The notes beneath the pieces are model-generated. The model saw only the letters and a program-made list of their open reading frames with translations. It was not told the origin of the DNA and did no database searches. From assembly GCA_028284105.1 (NCBI GenBank), contig JANQSK010000532.1, forward strand, positions 1-9,946: a DNA stretch of 9,946 bases. The letters run 5' to 3'. The DNA comes from Anaerolineae bacterium (GTDB lineage Bacteria; Chloroflexota; Anaerolineae; Promineifilales; Promineifilaceae). Positions 1 through 5,800 of this stretch are shown here, piece by piece (position 1 is the stretch's first letter; every line of letters begins with the position of its first letter). A program made the translations under genes and the position numbers.

Positions 1-557
1 ATTCGATTGGCGTGCTTGGTGAAACGGGCCACGGGATTGAAGACCATTTTGGGCTACCATCGGACACAGTCGATATCAAAATGGGCACTTTAAGTAAGGC
101 GATTCCAAGTGCTGGTGGCTATGTGGCTGGGTCATCTGAGTTGATCCAATATCTTAAGCATGAAGGGCGTGCATTTATCTTTTCAGCGGCACTCCCTCCA
201 GCCTCTGCTGCTGCAGCACTAGCAGCATTACACGTGATTGAAGAAGAACCTTGGCGCATTGCGCAGCTTCAGCAAAATATCAATCTCTTTGCAAATCCGC
301 TCCGAGAAGCTGGGTTTGATTTGATGGCGTCGGAAACGGCCGTTATTCCTATCATCTGTGGCTCCACCGAACGTGCTGGTAAGCTTGCTCGTTTCTGCCA
401 AGATCGTGGTATCTATGTGCAAGCTGTTATTTCCCCTGTGGTGCCTGAGGGGCAGGCGCGATTACGTTGCTGTATTTCGGCCGTGCATAAAGCGGAGGAT
501 ATTCAGTATTGTGTAGATACGATTGTTGAGGGAGGGCGGTTGATTGGGGTGATTTAA
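1..557 (+). CDS. Alpha-oxoamine synthase family PLP enzyme (BioF/KBL-like), C-terminal part
   Basis: The frame is open from the left edge (first full codon at base 3), so the N-terminal half is missing. About 185 residues are visible. Enzymes of this fold condense an amino acid with an acyl-CoA, using pyridoxal phosphate. The visible start SIGVLGETGHGIEDHFG matches the segment after the conserved cofactor-stacking region of 8-amino-7-oxononanoate synthase and glycine C-acetyltransferase. MGTLSKAIPSAGGYVAG is the cofactor-binding motif, and its Lys (codon at 96-98) should form the Schiff base. Downstream follow the small-domain features FSAALPPA and RLRCCISAVHKAEDI. The substrate cannot be told: BioF, 2-amino-3-ketobutyrate ligase and secondary-metabolite relatives share these motifs, and GTLSK-IPS-GGY is not specific to BioF. 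It ends with TAA at 555-557 and converges on nadD. A nearly pure purine tract fills the gap. One AACGGCCGTT palindrome lies inside it. Confidence 0.85.
   Translation, partial: SIGVLGETGHGIEDHFGLPSDTVDIKMGTLSKAIPSAGGYVAGSSELIQYLKHEGRAFIFSAALPPASAAAALAALHVIEEEPWRIAQLQQNINLFANPLREAGFDLMASETAVIPIICGSTERAGKLARFCQDRGIYVQAVISPVVPEGQARLRCCISAVHKAEDIQYCVDTIVEGGRLIGVI
335..344. repeat. AACGGCCGTT palindrome, site 1
   Basis: In the alpha-oxoamine synthase gene, read in frame as Thr-Ala-Val. Confidence 0.9.
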
Positions 558-594
558 GGATGGAGAAGAGAGTAGAGAGAAAAGAGAGGAGAGT
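556..594 (+). other. Near-pure purine tract between convergent genes
   Basis: All but three of these bases are A or G. It begins in the stop codon of the PLP-enzyme gene and fills most of the gap to the nadD stop. It has no hairpin, so it is not an intrinsic terminator for either gene. Confidence 0.5.
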
Positions 595-616
595 GGTGTT
601 GGTTGACCTGATCGGT

Positions 617-1219
617 TTAGTGGATGGAATAGAGGGTGTTTGTTTCGATGTAGTCAATGACACTGGGGGGGAGCAAGTAGAAGAGGGAGCCTTTACTTTC
701 AGCCCAAGTTCGTATTTCGGTGCTGGAGATGTCAACGGTGGGGCCTGCAAGCCAGTCTACCTTGGATTTGAGCTGGGGAACGGCCGTATCCAAAATTTCC
801 CAATCAATATCACTGCCGGGGCGGGGAAGTGCCCCAATTCGACAATAGTCCAATATGCCATCAGGTTCAATCCATTTGTGAAAATCCCTGAGTGAGTCGC
901 CTCCGATGAGGAGCCAAAATTCGGTATTAGGATGTTGTTCCGTTAGCAATTTGAGTAATGAAATGGTTGAGTGGGGAGGCTCTCGTTTGGCATCAATCTC
1001 TTTTATAACAAAATGGGGTCGGTTTTGTATGGCCAGTTGGGTCATTTGAAGGCGGTGAGAAACGGCCGTTATCTTTCGTCCTGCTTTATGAGGCGGATCC
1101 CCAACGGGTAAAAACCAGACTTCATCTAGATTAAGCTGATCATGTGCCGTTTCACCGAGCCAAAGGTGCCCAATATGAGGTGGGTCGAAGGTTCCCCCTA
1201 ACAGACCTATTCGTTGCAT
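617..1219 (-). CDS. nadD: Nicotinate-nucleotide adenylyltransferase
   Basis: This enzyme transfers AMP from ATP to nicotinate mononucleotide, giving deamido-NAD in NAD biosynthesis, in the cytoplasm. The 200-residue length is normal. GGTFDPPHIGHL (residues 8-19) is the nucleotidyltransferase (T/H)xGH signature with its GxFDPxH phosphate loop. LLIGGDSLRDFHKW (103-116) is the family's central motif. ISSTEIR (164-170) is the C-terminal ATP-phosphate-binding motif. The ATG at 1217-1219 opens directly on the motif strand, so the start is secure, although no clear Shine-Dalgarno sequence is visible. It lies about 100 nt downstream of obg on the same strand, the usual obg-nadD order, and is probably cotranscribed. 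Two palindrome sites fall in it: AACGGCCGTT at 1061-1070, and ACGGCCGT at 780-787 with one flank changed. Both read Thr-Ala-Val. Confidence 0.96.
   Translation of the reverse strand: MQRIGLLGGTFDPPHIGHLWLGETAHDQLNLDEVWFLPVGDPPHKAGRKITAVSHRLQMTQLAIQNRPHFVIKEIDAKREPPHSTISLLKLLTEQHPNTEFWLLIGGDSLRDFHKWIEPDGILDYCRIGALPRPGSDIDWEILDTAVPQLKSKVDWLAGPTVDISSTEIRTWAESKGSLFYLLPPSVIDYIETNTLYSIH
780..787. repeat. ACGGCCGT octamer, one flank changed
   Basis: In nadD. The octamer core is perfect but the right flank is A instead of T. Read on the coding strand as Thr-Ala-Val. Confidence 0.75.
1061..1070. repeat. AACGGCCGTT palindrome, site 2
   Basis: In nadD. The minus-strand reading is Thr-Ala-Val. Confidence 0.9.
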
Positions 1220-1319
1220 GGCCTAGTCGTCCGCCAAAGAGCTTTGGGAAGGTGGGAAGATGGTTAAGACTACTTGAAAGCGCACCGAACGCACCTGGCA
1301 AGCTTTGGTTGGTGCACCA

Positions 1320-2588
1320 CTAGTCACCCCATTCGAGCGATTGGTCGCCAATAACAACGGTGTCTCCCGTTTCGATGCCCGCTTCTTCCAAAGCGGCCGT
1401 AATACCCATTTTTTCCAATATATTTTGGAATCGCATCAATGTCGCGTCAAATTCAAAGTAAGTCATCGAGGCAATCCGTTCAATGCGCTCGCCTGTAATG
1501 ATCCATGCACCGGCATCATCGCGGTCAATTGAGAATGGTTCTTCCTCTTCTTCCACACGAATCACAACATCTTCAAGATCGTGCTTGGTAACTGGTTCAG
1601 GCGCATTTTCGAGCATTTGCTTCACTTTATAAAGCATTTCTCGCACACCTTGTCGAGTCACGGCTGAAACAGAGCAAAAGTCAAATCCCTTGGCTCGGAC
1701 CTCTTCTTCGATGAGTGGCTCCCATGCAATGCCATCTGGTGTGTCCATCTTATTGAGCACAACCAGCTGGGGGCGTTTTTCTAGCTCGATGTCATACAAG
1801 GCTAGCTCTTGGTTGATCATGGCCCAATCCTGAAGCGGTTCTTTTGCCATGCCATCAAGCAAATGGACTAAGACGCGTGTTCTCTCCACGTGGCGCAAAA
1901 AGTCATGACCCAATCCAATGCCGCTTGCTGCCCCTTCAATTAATCCAGGAATATCAGCCATTACCATCGTGTCGTAATCTTCAAATTCAACAACGCCTAA
2001 ATTGGGTTGTAGTGTTGTAAATGGATAATTGGCAATTTTGGGCTTAGCGTGACTGACAACTGAAAGCAAGGTGGACTTGCCTGCATTGGGGACACCAACA
2101 ACACCGACATCAGCAATCAGCTTTAATTCGAGCGTGATCCACATTTCAACGCCAGGTTCACCCCGTTCTGCGATACGAGGCGCTTGATTGCGGCTATTGG
2201 CAAAATGAATGTTGCCTCGACCCCCTCGACCCCCGCGTGCGACTACAACTTCTTGCCCTTCTTCGGTCAGGTCGGCTAATAGGTCATCCGTTTCTGCGTC
2301 GCGAATAATTGTGCCTGGCGGGACTTTGACAACGAGGGGCTTTCCTTGCGCGCCAGTACGTCGTTTGGTGTTTCCATGTTTGCCATGGTCGGCGCGATAG
2401 TGAACTTGTTTATGAAAGCGTACAAGGCTGTTCATATGCCTGTTGACAGTGAATACTATGTCACCACCCTTGCCCCCATCACCACCACTGGGTCCGCCGA
2501 GGGGAACAAACTTCTCTCGGCGAAAACCAATCATACCATCGCCGCCGTTCCCACTAGCGACGTAAATTTTAGCTCTATCGTAAAACAT
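1320..2588 (-). CDS. obg: Obg/CgtA family ribosome-assembly GTPase with OCT domain
   Basis: This GTPase acts late in 50S subunit assembly and in stress and growth control. The 422 residues show the three-part Obg layout. The glycine-rich Obg fold covers about residues 1-158 (GGDGMIGFRREKFVPLGGPSGG, then GGRGGRGN). The G domain covers about 159-330, with P-loop GVPNAGKS (165-172), switch I YPFTT (188-192), DIPGLIEGA (212-220), NKMD (279-282) and SAV (309-311). The C-terminal OCT domain covers about 345-422 (FSIDRDDAGAWIITGERIER...MGITAALEEAGIETGDTVVIG). The OCT domain is present in only part of the family. The ATG at 2586-2588 fits the conserved MFYDRAKIYV start, but no Shine-Dalgarno sequence is visible before it. 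It follows DUF177 by about 106 nt and precedes nadD. A one-off variant of the window's palindrome (GCGGCCGT at 1393-1400) lies near its 3' end. Confidence 0.97.
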   Translation of the reverse strand: MFYDRAKIYVASGNGGDGMIGFRREKFVPLGGPSGGDGGKGGDIVFTVNRHMNSLVRFHKQVHYRADHGKHGNTKRRTGAQGKPLVVKVPPGTIIRDAETDDLLADLTEEGQEVVVARGGRGGRGNIHFANSRNQAPRIAERGEPGVEMWITLELKLIADVGVVGVPNAGKSTLLSVVSHAKPKIANYPFTTLQPNLGVVEFEDYDTMVMADIPGLIEGAASGIGLGHDFLRHVERTRVLVHLLDGMAKEPLQDWAMINQELALYDIELEKRPQLVVLNKMDTPDGIAWEPLIEEEVRAKGFDFCSVSAVTRQGVREMLYKVKQMLENAPEPVTKHDLEDVVIRVEEEEEPFSIDRDDAGAWIITGERIERIASMTYFEFDATLMRFQNILEKMGITAALEEAGIETGDTVVIGDQSLEWGD

Positions 2589-2599
2589 AATTATCTGAG

Positions 2600-2700
2600 G
2601 ATTGGTGATCGGGGATCAGTTATAGGAAATGAGCGATTAACGAATGTGCTCTAATATTTACCATGTATAAATGACCGATCCCTAGCCCCGATCCCTAATC
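2600..2700. repeat. GATCGGGG inverted and tandem repeat between obg and DUF177
   Basis: Plus-strand GATTGGTGATCGGGG at 2600-2614 is matched on the other strand by GATTAGGGATCGGGG (2686-2700 read as complement), 13 of 15 bases. The second arm also carries two copies of CCGATCCCTA in tandem (from 2675 and from 2688). The outer arm runs into the last codons and stop of DUF177. It could form a long-looped stem in the intercistronic mRNA, or it may be a REP-like repeat. No U-run follows, so it is not a standard intrinsic terminator. Confidence 0.5.
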
Positions 2701-3204
2701 AAGTAGTTGTTTCAATGCCGCCATACGCGGATCGATATCGTCGACCTCACAGTCACAATTGACTTCATTTAGATTTTGTCCACATTCAATGCAGAGCCCT
2801 TGGCAATCTTCCTTACAAATGGGTTGCATGGGGACTTCAAGTAACCCTAATTCACGAATTAGGGGTGCTAAATCGATAAAGCCATCTTCACCAAGGACCT
2901 GCTCCCCAATGGGGGCTGATTCTGGTGGATAGTAAAAAAGGTCATCTAATTGGAAGCTGATTTGCTGTTGCATATCAATTAAACAGCGCATGCACTGCAA
3001 TTCCAATAGGCTATTTAACTTCCCGCCGATATAGATGCCTTCACCTGTGCGAGTCACTGTGAAAGAGCCTTCTAGCGGAGTTAATGTTAAATCTTCAGAA
3101 ACCTTGATGGTCGGGTAGGATAATTCAACCTTTCGACTGGTTCCTAAATCAGCTTCAATGAGAAAACCAAAATTAAATCGTAGTTTTGAATGTTTGCCAC
3201 TCAT
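2695..3204 (-). CDS. DUF177/YceD family protein (large-subunit rRNA accumulation)
   Basis: This is a cytoplasmic family linked to 23S rRNA accumulation and 50S maturation. It is about 169 residues from the start chosen here, the normal length. Evidence is the central CMRC pair after GGKLNSLLELQ, the acidic stretch FIDLAPLIRELGLLEVPMQPIC, the Cys cluster CKEDCQGLCIECGQNLN...CDC, and the family's closing motif DPRMAALKQLL. The four or more paired cysteines suggest a metal site, as in other long-form members. The frame is open to an ATG at 3222, but I chose the internal ATG at 3202-3204 (MSGKHSKLRF). An extended -10 box lies between the two starts and would place transcription just before it. 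The family is usually followed by rpmF (L32); here obg follows after 106 nt and no L32 gene fits in the gap. Confidence 0.88.
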   Translation of the reverse strand: MSGKHSKLRFNFGFLIEADLGTSRKVELSYPTIKVSEDLTLTPLEGSFTVTRTGEGIYIGGKLNSLLELQCMRCLIDMQQQISFQLDDLFYYPPESAPIGEQVLGEDGFIDLAPLIRELGLLEVPMQPICKEDCQGLCIECGQNLNEVNCDCEVDDIDPRMAALKQLLD

Positions 3205-3212
3205 AATGTAGG

Positions 3213-3221
3213 AGTATAGCA
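3213..3221 (-). promoter_or_regulatory. Extended -10 promoter for DUF177, probably leaderless
   Basis: On the minus strand this reads TGCTATACT, an extended -10 box (TGn TATAAT with one change). Transcription would begin about 7 nt later, near 3204-3207, directly at the ATG of MSGKHSK. No good -35 is visible (TTTATC at 17-nt spacing). This decides the start choice for the gene and would make its mRNA almost leaderless. Confidence 0.4.
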
Positions 3222-3270
3222 TATAGCCAATTTGGGATAAAATGAGGGTTTTGTAAGCGGAAAGCGGCTC

Positions 3271-3292
3271 GAGGAGAGAAGAGAAAAAAGAG
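3271..3292 (+). other. 22-nt pure purine tract
   Basis: An unbroken run of A and G in the divergent gap between DUF177 and rdgB. It resembles the purine tract in the gap at 556-594. Nothing in it looks like a gene or a terminator. Confidence 0.5.
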
Positions 3293-3298
3293 TTTTGT

Positions 3299-3395
3299 AA
3301 ATTTCATGAAATATCTGGAAATTATACAGTTCAGAAATGTGAAATTTTTTTAAGGAGAACAAAAGCTTTTTAAATCAAGATGATTTTTGTTCTCC
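3299..3395 (+). promoter_or_regulatory. GGAGAACAA structured element, copy 1 (upstream of rdgB)
   Basis: Stem A is AAATTTCA (3299-3306) with TGAAATTT (3340-3347). Stem B is GGAGAACAAAA (3354-3364) with TTTTGTTCTCC (3385-3395). The loop of A holds AAATATCTGGAA (3309-3320) and the loop of B holds TCAAGAT (3375-3381). ATCTGGA at 3313-3319 can pair with TCAAGAT with one mismatch. The sequence and order match copy 2 before yidC. Stem B ends 16 nt before the rdgB start codon and its 3' arm carries a CTCC that could mask GGAG. No U-run follows, so it is not a simple terminator. Confidence 0.6.
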
Positions 3396-3400
3396 AAACA

Positions 3401-3407
3401 AGAGGGA
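3401..3407 (+). promoter_or_regulatory. Ribosome binding site of rdgB
   Basis: AGAGGGA lies 4 nt before the TTG at 3412. It supports the non-ATG start and lies just outside the 3' arm of the upstream hairpin. Confidence 0.6.
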
Positions 3408-3411
3408 TATT

Positions 3412-4011
3412 TTGAAAAAACTGCTTGTTGCAACAAAGAATAAGGGCAAAATCAAAGAATTTGCCGAAATGCTGTCTGATTTAAATGTGGAATGGCTCAG
3501 CTTGGATGATGTGGCTATTGAATTTGATGTTGAAGAAACAGAAACAACCTTCCGTGGCAATGCATTACTTAAAGCTGAAGCGTATGCCAAAGCGGCTGGC
3601 ATGCTGACAATTGCAGATGATTCAGGTCTTGTTGTTGATGCCCTTGATGGGAAGCCTGGCGTGTACACTGCGCGATATGGTGGGCCTGGATTAACGGCCG
3701 TTCAGCGCTATGAATATCTCCTGACCAATATGGAGATGGTTGAAGAGGCTGACCGAACAGCCCGATTCCGATGTGTCATCGTTTTGGTTGATCCAAACGG
3801 TGAACTTTTGGCAGAATCAGACGGGGTGTGTGAAGGGAAAATTGCCGCAGCCCCTGCTGGTGATGGTGGATTTGGGTATGATCCTGTATTCTTCCTGCCT
3901 GAATATGAAAAAACGATGGCCCAAGTGCCTTCAGAAACAAAGCATCAAATTAGTCATCGAGGACGCGCCCTTCAACAATTAGTCCCCAAAATGCGAGAGA
4001 TTTTGAGCTAG
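3412..4011 (+). CDS. rdgB: dITP/XTP pyrophosphatase (RdgB/HAM1 family)
   Basis: The enzyme hydrolyses the non-canonical nucleotides dITP, ITP and XTP to monophosphates, keeping damaged purines out of DNA and RNA. It is cytoplasmic. The 199 residues are the usual length. The motifs run in order: TKNKGKIKEF (8-17, the N-terminal [ST]xNxxK nucleotide loop), TFRGNALLKA (46-55), ADDSGL (68-73, with the catalytic acid), PGVYTARYGG (82-91), GGFGYDP (152-158) and SHRGRAL (181-187). The start is TTG at 3412, because the protein must begin right at MKKLLVATKN and no ATG is available there. The gene has its own structured leader and lies divergent from DUF177. AACGGCCGTT at 3693-3702 encodes Thr-Ala-Val. 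The 225-nt gap to murA makes a shared transcript possible but not certain. Confidence 0.97.
   Translation: MKKLLVATKNKGKIKEFAEMLSDLNVEWLSLDDVAIEFDVEETETTFRGNALLKAEAYAKAAGMLTIADDSGLVVDALDGKPGVYTARYGGPGLTAVQRYEYLLTNMEMVEEADRTARFRCVIVLVDPNGELLAESDGVCEGKIAAAPAGDGGFGYDPVFFLPEYEKTMAQVPSETKHQISHRGRALQQLVPKMREILS
3693..3702. repeat. AACGGCCGTT palindrome, site 3
   Basis: In rdgB, within LTAVQ just after the PGVYTARYGG motif. Confidence 0.9.
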
Positions 4012-4236
4012 TTTCTCGGAAATTCGTAGAGTGTTTTCAAAATTAGCCGGTAAGATTTTCTTATGTGCTACTAAGCTCTGCGTAGGGGAAGCGTACTGGT
4101 TGTGTGAAAACCGAAAAGTATGATTAACAGGAATTCGCTTTGGGAAATTCACATAATGGCGTAACGGCCGTTACACTAAAAATTGTGTTAGGCGCTCATG
4201 AACACGACAATCTCACAGTAGAAATAGGGAAGAGAA
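4012..4236 (+). other. Gap between rdgB and murA
   Basis: I see no gene, no clear terminator and no convincing -35/-10 pair here (CATAAT at 4152-4157 has no matched -35). Its one clear signal is the 14-base perfect palindrome GTAACGGCCGTTAC at 4161-4174. An AGGGAAGAG ribosome binding site lies just before the murA start. Confidence 0.5.
4161..4174. repeat. Perfect 14-bp palindrome holding AACGGCCGTT (intergenic)
   Basis: GTAACGGCCGTTAC is the longest perfect version of the window's repeated palindrome and the only full decamer outside a coding region. It lies about 60 nt before murA, so codon preference cannot explain this copy. Confidence 0.9.
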
Positions 4237-5532
4237 ATGAATAAATTTATCATCAAAGGTGGACGGCCGTTGCATGGAACGGTGACACCCAGCGGTAACA
4301 AAAATGCGGCTCTGAAATTACTCCCCGCCTGTATCCTCACCGATCAACCGATCATATTGCACAATATTCCAGATATTAAAGACGTTCAAGAAACCTTGAA
4401 TATATTAATCGATCTGGGCGTAGAAGTATCCAAAATTGGAGATGGTAGCTGGCGCATTGAAGCCAAAGACATCACAAAAACCACATTAGACCGCGAAATC
4501 GCAAGTAAAACCCGAGGCTCCATTGTGTTTTCTGGGCCAATGCTAGCTCGTTTTGGTGAAGTAACCTTGCCCATGCCCGGTGGTGATGTGATTGGAGGAC
4601 GACCTTTAGATACACACGTGCGGGCTCTTGAGGCATTGGGTGTCAATGTGTCATTGCATCAAAAAGGGCTATTCACCATGAATGCGGACCCTGTTCAAGC
4701 AGGTGGCTATATTTTGCTTGCAGAAGCCAGCGTGACAGCCACTGAAAATACAATCATGGCGGCCGTTTTGGCTGATGGAAAGACCATCATTGACAACGCT
4801 GCGAGCGAACCGCATGTCCAAGATTTGTGCAATATGCTCGTTCAAATGGGTGCTCAGATTGATGGTATTGGCTCTAATCGACTCAAGATCAATGGTGTTG
4901 AGAAGCTTTCAGGCACTGAATTTAAGATTGGTTCTGATTTTATGGAGGTCGGCAGCTTTATTGGGGCAGCTGCTGTAACGGGTGGGCAGTTGCGCATCAA
5001 AGAAGCTGATCCACACAATCTAGGTATGGTTCGATTGGTGTTTAATAAGCTAGGTGTAGATTGGACAGTTGATGGAAATGATATCGTCGTCGAGGCAAAT
5101 CAAAAGATGTGTATTGAACAAGCCTTAGGGGGCCGAATTCCACAGGTTAAACCGATGCCATGGCCTGGCTTTCCGCCTGACTTGATGAGCATTGCGGTCG
5201 TTATTGCGACCCAATCCCAAGGCTCTGTCCTCCTTCATGATTGGATGTACGAAAGTCGCTTCTTTTTTGTAGATAATCTTTCATTCATGGGGGCGAGCAT
5301 TGTGCTCTGTGATCCGCATCGCGTCATTATTCAGGGCAAAAGCCAACTGTATGCTAGTCCACATGGGGTGCCTAGCCCTGATATTCGTGCAGGGATGGCG
5401 ATGTTATTGGCTGCCCTTTGTGCTGAAGGCACAAGCACGATTCACAATATTCAACAGATCGATCGCGGTTATGAAAATATTGAGCATAAATTGCAAAAAT
5501 TAGGGGCTCAAATTGAGCGTGTAGAAGATTAA
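4237..5532 (+). CDS. murA: UDP-N-acetylglucosamine 1-carboxyvinyltransferase, Asp active-site type
   Basis: This is the first committed step of peptidoglycan synthesis: it transfers enolpyruvate from PEP to UDP-GlcNAc in the cytoplasm. The 431 residues form the normal two-lobe EPT fold. Visible motifs are SGNKNAAL (19-26, with Lys22 and Asn23 that bind PEP and the sugar nucleotide), MPGGDVIGGRPLDTH (113-127), SVTATENTIMAA (165-176), PWPGFPPDLM (308-317, with the catalytic Asp at 315), SPDIRAGMA (380-388) and IDRGYENIEHKLQKLGA (408-424). The position held by the fosfomycin-reactive Cys in E. coli is Asp117 here. The usual FPTD is FPPD. The ATG at 4237 follows AGGGAAGAG. Palindrome sites: ACGGCCGT at 4263-4270 and a one-off at 4759-4766. 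A strong promoter starts right behind its stop, so the rpmH cluster need not depend on murA transcription. Confidence 0.95.
   Translation: MNKFIIKGGRPLHGTVTPSGNKNAALKLLPACILTDQPIILHNIPDIKDVQETLNILIDLGVEVSKIGDGSWRIEAKDITKTTLDREIASKTRGSIVFSGPMLARFGEVTLPMPGGDVIGGRPLDTHVRALEALGVNVSLHQKGLFTMNADPVQAGGYILLAEASVTATENTIMAAVLADGKTIIDNAASEPHVQDLCNMLVQMGAQIDGIGSNRLKINGVEKLSGTEFKIGSDFMEVGSFIGAAAVTGGQLRIKEADPHNLGMVRLVFNKLGVDWTVDGNDIVVEANQKMCIEQALGGRIPQVKPMPWPGFPPDLMSIAVVIATQSQGSVLLHDWMYESRFFFVDNLSFMGASIVLCDPHRVIIQGKSQLYASPHGVPSPDIRAGMAMLLAALCAEGTSTIHNIQQIDRGYENIEHKLQKLGAQIERVED
4263..4270. repeat. ACGGCCGT octamer in murA
   Basis: Read as Gly-Arg-Pro-Leu in the first ten residues of MurA, a different frame from most sites. 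Confidence 0.75.
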
Positions 5533-5537
5533 AACAC

Positions 5538-5566
5538 TTGACCAAAGAGGGTGACATTAGTATAAT
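5538..5566 (+). promoter_or_regulatory. Sigma70-type promoter P1 of the rpmH cluster
   Basis: TTGACC at 5538-5543 and TATAAT at 5561-5566 are 17 nt apart, one base from ideal. Transcription should begin near 5573. The -35 begins 6 nt after the murA stop codon. This leaves a leader of about 228 nt before rpmH. Confidence 0.8.
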
Positions 5567-5573
5567 TTTCTGT

Positions 5574-5588
5574 CGCCCAAGCTGGGTG
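5574..5588 (+). other. Small hairpin at the predicted 5' end of the P1 transcript
   Basis: CGCCCA, a 3-nt loop, then TGGGTG: six pairs including one G-U. It would sit at or within a base or two of the mRNA 5' end, where such stems can protect against decay. No U-run follows. Confidence 0.35.
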
Positions 5589-5645
5589 GTGTTCTTTAAA
5601 GTTTGTTGAGTATTTTATTGTAACGATTCCCTTCGACTGTGAAAT

Positions 5646-5668
5646 TGTTATAATTTTCGAGGTTGACA
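5646..5668 (+). promoter_or_regulatory. Extended -10 promoter P2 and a TTGACA box (possible P3)
   Basis: TGTTATAAT at 5646-5654 is a perfect extended -10 without a good -35. It shares TATAATTTTC with P1. TTGACA at 5663-5668 is a perfect -35, with only TTGGAT at 5686-5691 as -10. Two or three tandem promoters would suit a strongly expressed ribosomal protein gene. P2 is more convincing than P3. Confidence 0.5.
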
Positions 5669-5712
5669 CGCTATCTTCTGCAATGTTGGATGTTTGTTGT
5701 CTAACCTCACCT

Positions 5713-5744
5713 TATTTGAAGAGTGCACTTCATCTCTTCAAATA
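5713..5744 (+). other. 11-bp leader hairpin upstream of rpmH
   Basis: TATTTGAAGAG (5713-5723) and CTCTTCAAATA (5734-5744) pair perfectly around a 10-nt loop, followed by GTTTTAA. All three candidate promoters lie upstream, so it would form in the rpmH leader. It may be a weak terminator or attenuator, or an RNA-stability element. Confidence 0.6.
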
Positions 5745-5763
5745 GTTTTAACTGCTTATTTCG

Positions 5764-5788
5764 AAGGGCTTTTTAGGCCCTTGTTTTG
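5764..5788 (+). terminator. Terminator-like hairpin just before the rpmH ribosome binding site
   Basis: AAGGGC (5764-5769) and GCCCTT (5777-5782) close a 7-nt loop, followed by GTTTTG. The AGGAG ribosome binding site of rpmH begins at 5790, only 7 nt after the stem. In this place it could be a leaky attenuator or could control access to the start site. Confidence 0.45.
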
Positions 5789-5800
5789 TAGGAGATTCAA

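Noticed and set aside
560..895. Plus-strand open frame of 111 codons opposite nadD
   Set aside because: It lies antisense to a nadD gene with complete motifs, and its product has no recognisable domain and a low-complexity start from the purine tract.
1281..1319. Hairpin with CACC/GGTG arms between obg and nadD as a terminator
   Set aside because: Only about five continuous pairs form and no U-run follows on the minus strand; nadD is expected to be cotranscribed.
3354..3395. GAAC...GTTC arms as a LexA (SOS) operator
   Set aside because: Known LexA boxes have half-sites a few bases apart. Here the arms are about 20-37 nt apart, vary in spacing between copies and precede genes not typical of SOS.
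4121..4140. Fourth, degraded copy of the structured element before murA (shares TGATTAACAGGA with 9151-9162)
   Set aside because: A few shared 12-mers are expected by chance in 10 kb, the GGAGAAC arms are missing, and the possible AAGCG/CGCTT pairing is only five bases.
5533..5800. A small gene or structured ncRNA gene in the murA-rpmH gap
   Set aside because: No open frame with a ribosome binding site is present and no known RNA family is recognised. Promoters and leader hairpins explain the region.
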